From an uncultured Rubritalea sp. (GTDB taxonomy: Bacteria > Verrucomicrobiota > Verrucomicrobiia > Verrucomicrobiales > Akkermansiaceae), in contig CALJOJ010000026.1 in assembly GCA_937981665.1 (NCBI GenBank), forward strand, positions 1 to 48,417: a DNA stretch of 48,417 nt, in the 5' to 3' direction. Shown in pieces: positions 1 through 7,512 of this stretch (position 1 is its first letter; the number at the start of each line of letters is the position of its first letter). Position numbers and translations under genes: made by a program. The notes beneath the pieces were generated by a model, which saw only the letters and a list, made by a program, of their open reading frames with translations, ran no database searches and was not told the DNA's origin.

Positions 1-132
1 GGGCAATGGTTTGCTTATCAGCTTCCTTCAGCCAAGATCTCACGATCTTAACCTTGCTGTCTGCTAGTGGTTCTCTCTGCCGAGCCCACAGGGGACTTTA
101 ACCCCCAAGTCAGTGTGCCCTGCCGGGCACAC
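1..132 (-). mobile_element. 5' part of a group II intron (domain I), running off the left edge
   Basis: Read on the minus strand, position 132 begins GTGTGCCCGGCAGGG, which fits the GUGYG 5' end of group II introns. It is followed by the segments GACTTGGGGGTTAAAGTCCCC-like, ACTAGCAGACAGCAAGG and, near the window edge, CTGAAGGAAGC, all in the order seen in domain I of many bacterial group II introns. A small self-complementary AAGATC-GTGA-GATCTT hairpin precedes the CTGAAGGAAGC block. The intron-encoded reverse transcriptase/maturase and domains V-VI would lie outside the window. The 5' boundary could alternatively be at 134, because the GT dinucleotide is repeated there. The family assignment is by recognition of conserved RNA segments, not by a covariance search. 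Confidence 0.75.
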
Positions 133-134
133 AC

Positions 135-164
135 AAAAAATGCGAATACCTCATTGGTAATCGC
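135..164 (-). terminator. Rho-independent terminator downstream of cysJ, target of the intron
   Basis: On the minus strand a 9-bp stem (GCGATTACC / GGTATTCGC, one central mismatch, loop of 5) is followed by ATTTTTT. It sits about 50 nt after the cysJ stop. A second small hairpin, 7-bp stem ATTCAGT/ACTGAAT, lies between them at 172-192. The group II intron starts at once after the T-run, which is the usual insertion site of class C group II introns. Confidence 0.7.
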
Positions 165-212
165 GCTGTAGATTCAGTCAGGATAACTGAATGAGAATAT
201 ATCTAGTTGCCC

Positions 213-1958
213 CTAATACACGTCACGAGCATAACGCTTCTCTTTCTTGAGCTGCTTTATAAACTCCACTGCAGCCTCTTTAGAAAGACCACCATGCTGT
301 TCAGCTATGTTATGCAGAGCTGCGTCCACGTCTTTAGCCATGCGTGAAGCGTCACCACAGACATAGAAGTAGCCGCCTTCATCATTCAGCCACTTCCAAA
401 GCTCTGCACCTTGCTCTGTCATGCGGTCCTGCACGTATATCTTCTCTGCCTGGTCGCGTGAGAAGGCTAGATCCAGCTTAGTAAGTACGCCTTCTGCCCT
501 AAGAGCAGCTAGCTCATCCTTATAGAGATAGTCCTCTGACTCATGTGGATTTCCAAAGAATAACCAATTACTGCCCTTAGCCTCACTCACCTTACGCTCT
601 TCCAAGAACGCTCGGAATGGAGCGATACCAGTACCCGGACCTACCATGATCACTGGCTTATCAGGCTCCTCAGGAAGTCTGAATGCATTATTAGAATGCA
701 CAAACACTCCTGGGTTAATACCTTCTGATCGATCAGACAGGAACGTAGAACAGACACCACCGCGATCACGGAAGTTACTATGATATCTTACAATCGCTAC
801 AGTCAAATGAACTTCACCTGGATGCGCATTCGGACTAGAAGAGATAGAATAAAGTCTTGGCTGAAGTTTCTTCAGTGAGCCTACAAATTCCTCAGCATCT
901 GAGAAGTCCGCAGGGTGATCAGTGATAAGATCTATCAAGTCTCTGCCCCAGCAGAAGTCATCATACTCCTTCTTATCATCAGCTTCCACGAGTGATCTAA
1001 GGAATGGTGAGCCACTACGATGCTGCCAGTCTTGAATAAAACGCTTACTCAGACTGCGAACATCGTAATGCTCTATAAGAGCGTCGCGTAGCGCACCTTC
1101 GCCACCACCAGGAAGCGGCACTTCCTCAGTTGGCTTGAATGGTAAGTTAGAGATAATTTCATCCACAAGCTCGTCAGAGTTTCTTGGCATCACACCAAGT
1201 GCGTCACCGACCTGATATTCAATCCCTGATCCTTCAAGATTTAACTCAATGTGATACGTCTCACGCTCTGAACCTTCAGCATTGAGATTCACATTCTTAA
1301 GAATTCCAGCTGGGAATGGATGACTCTTGCTATATCCATCTTCAGAGTGATCTTCTTCGTCTGCTACAGCAATCACTGCTGAGCCACCGAGAGCATTCAT
1401 CACGCCCTCTTTCCACTGCGCGTACTCTTCATCGAAGTCCACATCACAGTCCACTCTTGGGAAAACTCTCGTTGCCCCTAGCTTCTCAAACGCCTCATCG
1501 AACTCGATGCCGCACTTACAGAAATCTGGGTACTCAGTATCACCGAGCGCTAGTACAGAGTACTTCACATTTTCGAGGCGAGTTGCTCCTTCACTGAGCA
1601 CATACTCGTGGAGATCAGCTGCGCTATCTGGTGGCTCACCGTCACCATAAGTAGAGGTGATGATAAGAACATTCTGCTCCTCTGCTAGACGTGCCTTATC
1701 ATAGCCGCCCATATCCTCTATCTGCGGGGCAAAGTTCATTTTAGCCATTGCCTTAGACAGCTTCTTAGCAACAGCCTCACTGTTCCCAGTCTGAGAGCCC
1801 ACTAAGATGGTCACCGGCACTGCTGGCCCACTAGCTGCACCACCGATACCGCGCCCAGACGTCAGATCTAAAATGAAGTTACCCACCAGCTTATTCAGCC
1901 ATTGGCGTTGTTCCGCATTAAAAGGTGCGTCCTCTGGAATGTAATTAGATAATGACAT
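213..1958 (-). CDS. cysJ: Sulfite reductase [NADPH] flavoprotein, alpha-subunit type (CysJ-like diflavin reductase)
   Basis: 581-residue diflavin reductase that passes electrons from NADPH through FAD and FMN to a sulfite reductase hemoprotein in assimilatory sulfate reduction. An N-terminal flavodoxin domain carries the FMN phosphate loop VGSQTGNSEA (about residue 53) and STYGDGEPPD. Next comes the FAD/connecting domain with RLYSISSSP and GGVCSTFL, then the NADPH domain with GPGTGIAPFR and YVCGDASRMA, ending in the typical aromatic C-terminus RDVY. Length is close to E. coli CysJ (599). The hemoprotein partner is not in the window, so the electron acceptor could also be a different one. The gene is alone in its strand run, divergent from the histidinol phosphatase, and followed by a terminator. 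No good Shine-Dalgarno is seen before the ATG. Confidence 0.88.
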   Translation of the reverse strand: MSLSNYIPEDAPFNAEQRQWLNKLVGNFILDLTSGRGIGGAASGPAVPVTILVGSQTGNSEAVAKKLSKAMAKMNFAPQIEDMGGYDKARLAEEQNVLIITSTYGDGEPPDSAADLHEYVLSEGATRLENVKYSVLALGDTEYPDFCKCGIEFDEAFEKLGATRVFPRVDCDVDFDEEYAQWKEGVMNALGGSAVIAVADEEDHSEDGYSKSHPFPAGILKNVNLNAEGSERETYHIELNLEGSGIEYQVGDALGVMPRNSDELVDEIISNLPFKPTEEVPLPGGGEGALRDALIEHYDVRSLSKRFIQDWQHRSGSPFLRSLVEADDKKEYDDFCWGRDLIDLITDHPADFSDAEEFVGSLKKLQPRLYSISSSPNAHPGEVHLTVAIVRYHSNFRDRGGVCSTFLSDRSEGINPGVFVHSNNAFRLPEEPDKPVIMVGPGTGIAPFRAFLEERKVSEAKGSNWLFFGNPHESEDYLYKDELAALRAEGVLTKLDLAFSRDQAEKIYVQDRMTEQGAELWKWLNDEGGYFYVCGDASRMAKDVDAALHNIAEQHGGLSKEAAVEFIKQLKKEKRYARDVY

Positions 1959-2110
1959 CGTTTAAAAAAATTGATTCTAGTTAAATATCGTGCTGATCAC
2001 GGATTATGTACGTGATAGTACGCTCCCACACGTCGTACGGGTGCAACAAAATGACTATTTTTTAACAACATGCAAGCCTCTAGTTAGTACACATCCCAAA
2101 AAATACCCCA

Positions 2111-2140
2111 TTTACATTTCACACACACCCACTATATAAA
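2111..2140 (+). promoter_or_regulatory. Candidate sigma70 promoter of hisK, leaderless
   Basis: TTTACA at 2111-2116 and TATAAA at 2135-2140 are 18 nt apart. The -10 ends 7 nt before the ATG at 2148, so transcription would start at or next to the start codon. No Shine-Dalgarno is visible. Confidence 0.4.
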
Positions 2141-2147
2141 ATCCCTC

Positions 2148-2999
2148 ATGAACGCTGACTATCACACCCACACACCACTCTGCCTCCACGCAGAAGGAAC
2201 ACCTGAGGAATACATCAATGCCGCTATTACTTCCGGGCTCAGTGAGTACGGTATTTCCTGCCATGCTCCTCAGCAAAGGCTAGATGGCTCCGAGCCCTTC
2301 GATGATTGGCGCATGCTCAGCTCACAGATCCCCCAGTACCTTCAGTGGATAGATGCTGCTAAAAAGCATGCCGCCGATAAAATCCAAGTCCGCTCTGGAC
2401 TCGAGTGCGATTGGCTCCCCGGATGCGAGACCTGGATCCAGCACCTCAGAGAACTACACGACTGGGACTACCTCATCGGCTCAGTCCACTACATCTCCCC
2501 ACCAGCAGAAATTCACAGAAACCCAGAAAACAACGACCAACCATGGGACTTTGACAATCCAGCATGGATTGGTACATGGTCAAAAACTGATATCAACCTC
2601 GCCTGGGATCTCTACTGGAAAGCCTACACAGAAATGGCCGACAGCGGACTCTTCGACATCCTAGCACACCCAGACCTCATCAAGAAATTCGGCTACAAGC
2701 CAGAAGGCGACCTCACCCGCTACTACGAGCCAGTCATTAATGCCATAGCCACCTCAGGTACTATCATTGAGATAAATACTGCTGGCCTGCATAAACCCTG
2801 TGCGGAAATTTACCCAGACCTCACCTTCCTAGAACTCGCCCGTGATGCAGGTATAGACATCATCATCTCCTCAGACGCTCACCATCCGGATGAAGTAGCG
2901 CGTGACCGGAGTAAGGCTTCCGAACTAGCAAAAGCCGCCGGCTACACCCACACCACTCTCATTCAACAACGTCAACGTAGCTACATCGCCATAGACTAG
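2148..2999 (+). CDS. hisK: PHP-family histidinol-phosphatase
   Basis: 283-residue metal-dependent PHP phosphoesterase expected to remove phosphate from L-histidinol phosphate, the penultimate reaction group of histidine biosynthesis (the HisJ/HisK type of Bacillus and Lactococcus). Seen motifs are the N-terminal metal site DYHTHTPLC (residues 4-12), GLECDW (about 85-90), GSVHY, DILAHPDLIKKFGY, IIEINTAG and the C-terminal IISSDAHHPDEV, in the order expected for the full domain. No other histidine gene is nearby. The family also contains PHP hydrolases of other substrates, so the substrate is inferred from family resemblance. The stop is only 6 bp from the convergent small gene at 3006. Confidence 0.82.
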   Translation: MNADYHTHTPLCLHAEGTPEEYINAAITSGLSEYGISCHAPQQRLDGSEPFDDWRMLSSQIPQYLQWIDAAKKHAADKIQVRSGLECDWLPGCETWIQHLRELHDWDYLIGSVHYISPPAEIHRNPENNDQPWDFDNPAWIGTWSKTDINLAWDLYWKAYTEMADSGLFDILAHPDLIKKFGYKPEGDLTRYYEPVINAIATSGTIIEINTAGLHKPCAEIYPDLTFLELARDAGIDIIISSDAHHPDEVARDRSKASELAKAAGYTHTTLIQQRQRSYIAID

Positions 3000-3005
3000 A
3001 AATCA

Positions 3006-3239
3006 CTACTTCGTACTGACGCTCCCAGTAGCACCGCGGAAACCTTTGATGATCTGGTTACTCCAAGCAGAACCTGCATAATAGTGATAGCCGCGCACCT
3101 CTTCCAATACCTCACCTACCAGCGACTCAGAAATAAAATGCGAAACAACAACAAGAACCACCTTCTTCGCCCCCTCAGATACCTTCATAAGCTTAAGCTT
3201 CTCAGCAGAAGCCTGATTAATAAATGAAGTAATAATCAC
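3006..3239 (-). CDS. Small hypothetical protein, probably secreted; N-terminus unclear or frameshifted
   Basis: 77 codons from a GTG. The product starts MIITSFINQASAEKLKL, which resembles only the back half of a signal peptide ending at ASA. The frame stays open upstream (IPIRFALTAV before it) but offers no ATG, GTG or TTG. In the adjacent frame an ATG at about 3279 begins MKTIFRFALL and then meets TAA; a single-base shift there would join the two into a normal signal peptide. This may be a sequencing error, a disabled gene or an unusual start. The mature part is basic and Val-rich and not recognised. It follows the DUF1304 gene by 64 bp on the same strand. Confidence 0.4.
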   Translation of the reverse strand: MIITSFINQASAEKLKLMKVSEGAKKVVLVVVSHFISESLVGEVLEEVRGYHYYAGSAWSNQIIKGFRGATGSVSTK

Positions 3240-3303
3240 AGCTGTTAGAGCAAAGCGAATCGGAATATTGTTTTCATAAAAAAATACCCCCCATATCCCG
3301 TCA

Positions 3304-3714
3304 TTAAGTTACATTCTCTTTAATCATAACCCCATCACCAGAGAGCTTCATACAAAACAAAAACACCATCGTCGTCACCGCTGGAACAGTCTGCACAAAT
3401 AGCACCTTGAGCTCTATCGTGACCGCAGCATAGAGCCCAGCTACCGCTACACAGCTCAGGAAAAATACCGCCACACGTCTTGACCATAGCACATCACGAA
3501 TAAAAAACGTCCAGATCAAGCCCGCCGCCAAGAAGCCATTATACAATCCCTGGTTAGCAGCCATCACGCCAGTCATCTCAAACACCTCTTTAGGGAAACT
3601 CCCAAAAACTTCAGGACCACGGCTCGTCCACGCAAACATCTCAAACCACATAATGTAGAGATGAATGAACGCGATCAATCCGATGAAAAATTTAGCTATA
3701 AATGACATGAACAT
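3304..3714 (-). CDS. DUF1304 family small integral membrane protein
   Basis: 136 residues with four hydrophobic segments (about 5-25, 48-72, 78-98, 103-125). The family signature ANQGLYNGFLAAGL is present at about residues 53-66. DUF1304 proteins are widespread inner-membrane proteins with no established biochemical role. The start is either the listed ATG or the ATG two codons later (MFM); a weak AAGGTG lies about 11 nt upstream. Upstream of it is the transposase remnant; downstream on the same strand is the small secreted-type gene. Confidence 0.75.
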   Translation of the reverse strand: MFMSFIAKFFIGLIAFIHLYIMWFEMFAWTSRGPEVFGSFPKEVFEMTGVMAANQGLYNGFLAAGLIWTFFIRDVLWSRRVAVFFLSCVAVAGLYAAVTIELKVLFVQTVPAVTTMVFLFCMKLSGDGVMIKENVT

Positions 3715-3780
3715 GTGTAAACTACACCTTCATCATTACCGCATCAACCTAGCACCTGCAAGAACACATTTCATGTGATC

Positions 3781-3798
3781 GGCAGCCTTAAGATTCTT
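3781..3798 (+). repeat. 18-bp direct repeat, left copy
   Basis: GGCAGCCTTAAGATTCTT occurs here and, identically and in the same orientation, at 7814-7831. The two copies bracket the Fic, nuclease and esterase genes. It overlaps the end of the transposase remnant by about 10 bp. Read on the minus strand, both copies encode KNLKAA in one frame, so they may be remnants of related coding sequences instead of recombination sites. Confidence 0.6.
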
Positions 3799-3985
3799 TG
3801 AAGCGACGATTCACAGGAGCCACTACACGAGTACCTATAAGCGATCACATCTTGCGAAGAAGAGGATGTAGTCCATAGCGCATCTCATCATAAACCCATA
3901 AACTCATTTCTTTACCCTTAGGTAGATCCAGAGCTTTTAATTCTTCAGCAAGTGTAGTGCGAAAAATAGAATCAATTTCTATTCC
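3788..3985 (-). pseudogene. Degenerate IS630-type transposase fragment
   Basis: On the minus strand an open stretch reads IDSIFRTTLAEELKALDLP, then KGKEMSLWVYDEMRYGLHP and LLRKM, a stop (TGA at 3845-3847), and in the same frame SLIGTRVVAPVNRRFKES before TAA. The block WVYDEMRYGLHP...RKMW resembles the second catalytic block of IS630 transposases (W-x-DE-x-R-x-GL-x-P, then R-x-W). The in-frame TGA falls where Trp is expected (TGG to TGA). Neither the N-terminal helix-turn-helix nor the C-terminus is here, and no terminal inverted repeats were seen. It is therefore a relic. Confidence 0.6.
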
Positions 3986-4013
3986 TCAAAAATAGGTAAA
4001 TTATAAGGAATAG
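3979..4013. repeat. Inverted repeat CTATTCCT / AGGAATAG upstream of fic
   Basis: An 8-bp perfect inverted repeat (3979-3986 and 4006-4013) is separated by 19 bp. It lies between the transposase relic and fic and could be part of the fic control region or a leftover of the mobile element. There is no direct evidence for either. Confidence 0.4.
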
Positions 4014-4030
4014 TCTTTTATTCAAAATCT

Positions 4031-4070
4031 GGACGAAATCTATTGGAAATTTGAACGAAATCTATTAGAA
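4031..4070. promoter_or_regulatory. Direct repeats with 22-bp period before fic, candidate operator
   Basis: GGACGAAATCTATTGGAA (4031-4048) and GAACGAAATCTATTAGAA (4053-4070) differ at two positions and are offset by 22 bp, two turns of B-DNA, placing both on one face of the helix. They end 37 bp before the fic ATG. The Fic protein has a winged-helix C-terminus, so autoregulation through these repeats is a reasonable guess. Confidence 0.45.
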
Positions 4071-4107
4071 TGTTTCTAGTAGTCCATTACCTAACGTTTT
4101 CCAAATA

Positions 4108-5178
4108 ATGTTTCATCCTAACTTCCAGATCAGCGCCAAGTCCACTCAAGCCCTCATGGATATAGAGGTTAGCCGTCAGGCAGTCTCTAATCTGCCTGTC
4201 TCTATTCAGCTGCTTACCTCACTAAGAGAATCCGCTCGTTTGACTTCAACACACTATTCTACTCAAATAGAAGGCAATCGTCTTACAGAAGCAGAAGTTG
4301 CAATAGTAGCAAAAGGAGGAACTTTTCCCAATCGTAAGCGTGATGAAGCCGAGGTAAAAAACTATTTTATCGCTCTCAATTATATCGATGATCTCATCAC
4401 ACAAGATACCAGAGAGCTATCGACTGAAATGATACAGACGATACATGGCTGTGTTATGAATGGAAAACCAAAGCCTACTTCCTATCGTGACGGTCAGAAT
4501 GTTATTCGCGAGAGTGGCTCAGGTAATATCATCTACCTCCCTCCTGAATGGAGGGAAGTTCCGCAGCTCATGACAGAATTAGTGGATTGGGTAAATACTC
4601 AGCTGGAAGAAGGTGAACTCCCAGCCCCAATCATAGCTGGAATCGCACACTATCAATTCGCTACCATCCACCCCTACTATGACGGTAATGGGAGAACAGC
4701 TCGATTGCTCACTAATCTCATTCTCCATCTTTCAGGCTACGGATTAAAAGGCATCTACTCACTGGAAGAATACTATGCTCGTAATCTACAAAACTACTAT
4801 TCTGCTATCAGTGTTGGAACATCTCACAATTACCACGAAGGTAGAGCAGAATCCGATATTTCAAATTGGGTAGAATACTTCTGCCAAGGAATGGCAGATG
4901 CGTTTGCAAATGTTCGCTTACAAGCAGAGAAACTTAAATCTAAACCTGACCAGACTTCCCTTCTCAGAGAATTGGATATGAGACAAAAGCGTATTTTGAA
5001 TGCTTTTCGTGAGAATCGCTACTTAACAACCAAGGAAATAGCAGAATATCTAGGCGTAACACCACGTACAGCATTAACGCTATGCAATGCTTGGGTAGAT
5101 GGTGGTTTTCTTCTACAACATGGCGAACGCAGAAGTCGACGGTATGAACTCGCTGAAGAATGGACTAAACTACTTTGA
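4108..5178 (+). CDS. Fic family AMP-transferase (class II, N-terminal inhibitory helix, C-terminal winged helix)
   Basis: 356 residues. The Fic active-site loop HPYYDGNGRTAR starts at His188, with all catalytic and ATP-binding residues present (H188, D192, G193, N194, G195, R196). The self-inhibitory motif STQIEGN at 51-57 contains the Glu (E55) that blocks ATP in class II Fic enzymes. A C-terminal winged helix (about 290-350: KRILNAFRENRYLTTKEIAE, then TPRTALTLCNAWVDGG) suggests DNA binding. The enzyme would transfer AMP to a hydroxyl of an unknown target. The next gene starts 5 nt after its stop, so they are co-transcribed. Upstream are paired direct repeats. It lies in a patch with transposase relics, which fits a horizontally moved toxin-like or defence module. 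Confidence 0.9.
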   Translation: MFHPNFQISAKSTQALMDIEVSRQAVSNLPVSIQLLTSLRESARLTSTHYSTQIEGNRLTEAEVAIVAKGGTFPNRKRDEAEVKNYFIALNYIDDLITQDTRELSTEMIQTIHGCVMNGKPKPTSYRDGQNVIRESGSGNIIYLPPEWREVPQLMTELVDWVNTQLEEGELPAPIIAGIAHYQFATIHPYYDGNGRTARLLTNLILHLSGYGLKGIYSLEEYYARNLQNYYSAISVGTSHNYHEGRAESDISNWVEYFCQGMADAFANVRLQAEKLKSKPDQTSLLRELDMRQKRILNAFRENRYLTTKEIAEYLGVTPRTALTLCNAWVDGGFLLQHGERRSRRYELAEEWTKLL

Positions 5179-5182
5179 AATA

Positions 5183-5539
5183 ATGAATAAAAAGAACACC
5201 CAGACCCAAGCATATCATGTTGATTATTCTCTCCACACTCTAGGTTGGAAAGCATTTCAAGATCTATGCGCTACGATTGTAACCCAAATATGGGATCGGG
5301 AATTTCAGAGCTTCTTTGACTCAAATGATGGAGGACGAGACGGAGCATTTAGAGTAAACTCTAAAACCAATAAAAATGTAGTAGTTCAATGTAAATTTAC
5401 AGGGAAATCTAGCGCTCAAATTAAGCTTTCTGACCTTACAGATGAACTTGAAAACGCTAAAAAACTTACAATGGAAGGGTTGTGTGATCATGCGTATCTG
5501 ACGGAGAGCCAGACTTTCCTTAAAGGCGGTCTTAAATGA
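5183..5539 (+). pseudogene. N-terminal piece of an Mrr-like restriction endonuclease-fold protein, truncated
   Basis: 118 residues from the ATG at 5183, five nt after fic; the reading frame extends upstream inside fic but the translation there looks like shadow. The sequence AYHVDYSLHTLGWKAFQDLC, then FFDSNDGGRDGAF and VVVQCKFTGKSS shows the PD-(D/E)xK arrangement of Mrr-cat type nucleases (E/D near the start, D in GGRDG, Q-x-K). Known proteins with this beginning normally continue for several hundred residues, often into an NTPase domain. Here the frame ends after YLTESQTFLKGGLK, three bp before the convergent esterase gene. I infer a deletion or insertion junction that removed the rest; the nuclease core is still complete enough that activity cannot be excluded. 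Confidence 0.6.
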
Positions 5540-5541
5540 GA

Positions 5542-7386
5542 TCACTCGTTGATGCCGATGGAATAGAAAGCTTTGTTAAGGGAGCCACTGGCCGTTGGGT
5601 CGCTGTCGATGAGGGTGCCGGTATTGAACCCATTGAGAAAAAGAGTGCTGTTTACACCTGTGGCGTTGAGGGGGAAGTTGTCTTGGAGGTTGAGTGATTT
5701 TTTCAGGACGTAGGTCATGCCTGCGACGCCGAGGAAATCGACTTTAAATTTGCCATTCTCAAAAGTAGAAACACTGGCGGTGAGAGAGCCGATATCATCA
5801 CTGCGGTAGAGAGAACCAAGCCAGCGGTTGGCGTGTTCAATAAGTCCTGCTTCTGAGAAATGTATGCCGTCATGACGCCATGCCACTCCGGTGGCGGGGT
5901 TGATCTCGATGAGGTCATCGGTATGAGAACCTAGGAAGACATCGTCATCGCCGCGAATGACTTCCAATTGAGCATCGGCAATTTGTTGATACATTTCGGG
6001 ATCGGTGGTGGAAGCGATGGCGACATACCAAGGGATATTCCATCCGCCATCGGTGCGGGAAGAGGAGATGACATTCTTGAGGCTCGCGACGTAGGCAGCG
6101 GTGGTGTTACCTCGGTCTGACTCTCCTTGGTGCCAGAGCACAGCACGAAATCCATTAGCACCGAAGGCATTGAGGACGGTAAAGAGTTTCGGGTAATTAT
6201 CATTACGGGCGGGCTCCCATGAGGCGACGCTGGAGCCGCCGTCATTGAGGATGGCAAAGGCGACGGGTACGTTGCTGTCTTTTTCTAAAAGAAGGTCACC
6301 AAGAATGGGCCATGGTGAGCCGCCAGTTCCCCCAAGCTCTGCAGCACTGACCGGAGGGTCTTGGGCGTGGGTCCAGGTGAGATTGCCGGTGTTGTAGTAA
6401 GAGACTTGGTTAGAGGTTGCTGTTTGTTTAACTTGTCCGAAGTTGGCTCCATTGGATTGGCCTGTAGTGATAAAAATGTCGCCAACCCCGAAGAAGGAGA
6501 GCGTTTCGGTATTGAGAACTGTATTAGCGGCATCAAGCGAGCGGATAGAGACCTCATACCAACCTGTATTGAGTAACAAATCACCAGAATAGTTATCGGA
6601 TGCAGGGGTGCTATCCAGTACTGTCCAAGCAATATCATTACCGTTTCCATTGAGGTCGGTGGCCATGATTTCGACGGTGGCTACGGAGCCGGTAAATGAT
6701 CCAGAGAAGGTGATGCTGGCGTTATCGAGTGAGGAGCGTTGCTGGATGGCACGGTTCTCAGGACTGGTCATGGTCAGAGTTGTGGACGGAGTGACGATGT
6801 TCCCTTTGGTGAGGCGGACATTATCAAAATCTACACTGAGCCCACCACCTGGGGTGAATGATCCAATTTCGATCCCGAGGGCACCGGAGTCTCCAGCTTG
6901 AGCCGTGTAAGAGAGCGATACATCGGTGAAGGTGCCGTCCCCTGGAGATATACTGCTAGAGGCGGTGTTTAAAGTGACTCCTCCCGCGATCAGTTTGATT
7001 TCATAACCAGCAAATCCGGACCGACCACCTCCATCCCGATCGCCAACCGCAACGGTTAAAGTATAGGTTTCTCCGACGATGATATTTTCAGTAAGGGTTT
7101 GTAAAATAGTTCGCTGATTATTGTCGGAGAAGAAAACCGCATTCACCCCGGACATATTTCCGATCATTCCAGGTGTGGTAATGGCAGGGTCGCTGTAAAA
7201 GCTGGTAGACGGGTTGAAGATTCCAACCGTTCCCCCACTGACAATCCAGTCCTGAACACTGCCGATGGAAGCGATCGCTCCGTCATTGAGAGCAGGTGAT
7301 TCAAAGCTACTATTTGCGATAGAAATAGATTGGGAGTAACTAAAATTCAGGGATAATAGGTAAATGATGGATAAAAATATTTTCAT
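5542..7386 (-). CDS. Secreted SGNH/SASA-domain esterase (sialate O-acetylesterase-like)
   Basis: 614 residues with an N-terminal signal peptide (cleavage probably after residue 18, NFSYSQ). About residues 20-195 form a jelly-roll-like module of the NSSFESPALNDG type found in secreted verrucomicrobial and planctomycetal proteins. A Pro/Ser/Thr stretch and an Ig-like segment follow (about 200-300). The SASA domain then shows FITTGQSNGA (catalytic Ser block, about 307), WHQGESDRG (about 418) and HDGIHFSEAG (Asp-x-x-His block, about 508). The tail (540-614) has the YVLKKSLNLQ pattern common in verrucomicrobial secreted enzymes. It probably deacetylates a polysaccharide or sialic acid outside the cytoplasm. 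It is convergent with the truncated nuclease and ends 3 bp from it. Base composition appears richer in G+C than flanking DNA, by eye. Confidence 0.72.
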   Translation of the reverse strand: MKIFLSIIYLLSLNFSYSQSISIANSSFESPALNDGAIASIGSVQDWIVSGGTVGIFNPSTSFYSDPAITTPGMIGNMSGVNAVFFSDNNQRTILQTLTENIIVGETYTLTVAVGDRDGGGRSGFAGYEIKLIAGGVTLNTASSSISPGDGTFTDVSLSYTAQAGDSGALGIEIGSFTPGGGLSVDFDNVRLTKGNIVTPSTTLTMTSPENRAIQQRSSLDNASITFSGSFTGSVATVEIMATDLNGNGNDIAWTVLDSTPASDNYSGDLLLNTGWYEVSIRSLDAANTVLNTETLSFFGVGDIFITTGQSNGANFGQVKQTATSNQVSYYNTGNLTWTHAQDPPVSAAELGGTGGSPWPILGDLLLEKDSNVPVAFAILNDGGSSVASWEPARNDNYPKLFTVLNAFGANGFRAVLWHQGESDRGNTTAAYVASLKNVISSSRTDGGWNIPWYVAIASTTDPEMYQQIADAQLEVIRGDDDVFLGSHTDDLIEINPATGVAWRHDGIHFSEAGLIEHANRWLGSLYRSDDIGSLTASVSTFENGKFKVDFLGVAGMTYVLKKSLNLQDNFPLNATGVNSTLFLNGFNTGTLIDSDPTASGSLNKAFYSIGINE

Positions 7387-7454
7387 TGTTCATTCGGAGT
7401 TTTTTTATATAAAAGAGGCGCCACTAGGGAGACACTACTACATGATTTACTTTA

Positions 7455-7512
7455 TTTTATATATTGAACACGTACAAGCTATTTTTTATATATTGAACAC
7501 GTACAAGCTATT
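7455..7512 (+). repeat. 29-bp tandem duplication, two copies
   Basis: The unit containing TATTGAACACGTACAAGC is present at 7455-7483 and 7484-7512 with no mismatch, and identity continues 2 bp further. It overlaps the end of the transposase relic on the minus strand and lies before the esterase start (also minus), so it could alter the esterase promoter region. Confidence 0.85.

Noticed and set aside
1316..1597. 93-codon plus-strand frame inside cysJ
   Set aside because: It lies wholly antisense to a well-supported gene, with no start context and a low-complexity, His/Ser-rich translation.
3981..4070. Possible CRISPR-like array near fic
   Set aside because: Only two 18-bp imperfect repeats with a 4-bp gap and no spacers of regular length. 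Operator-like repeats are the simpler reading.
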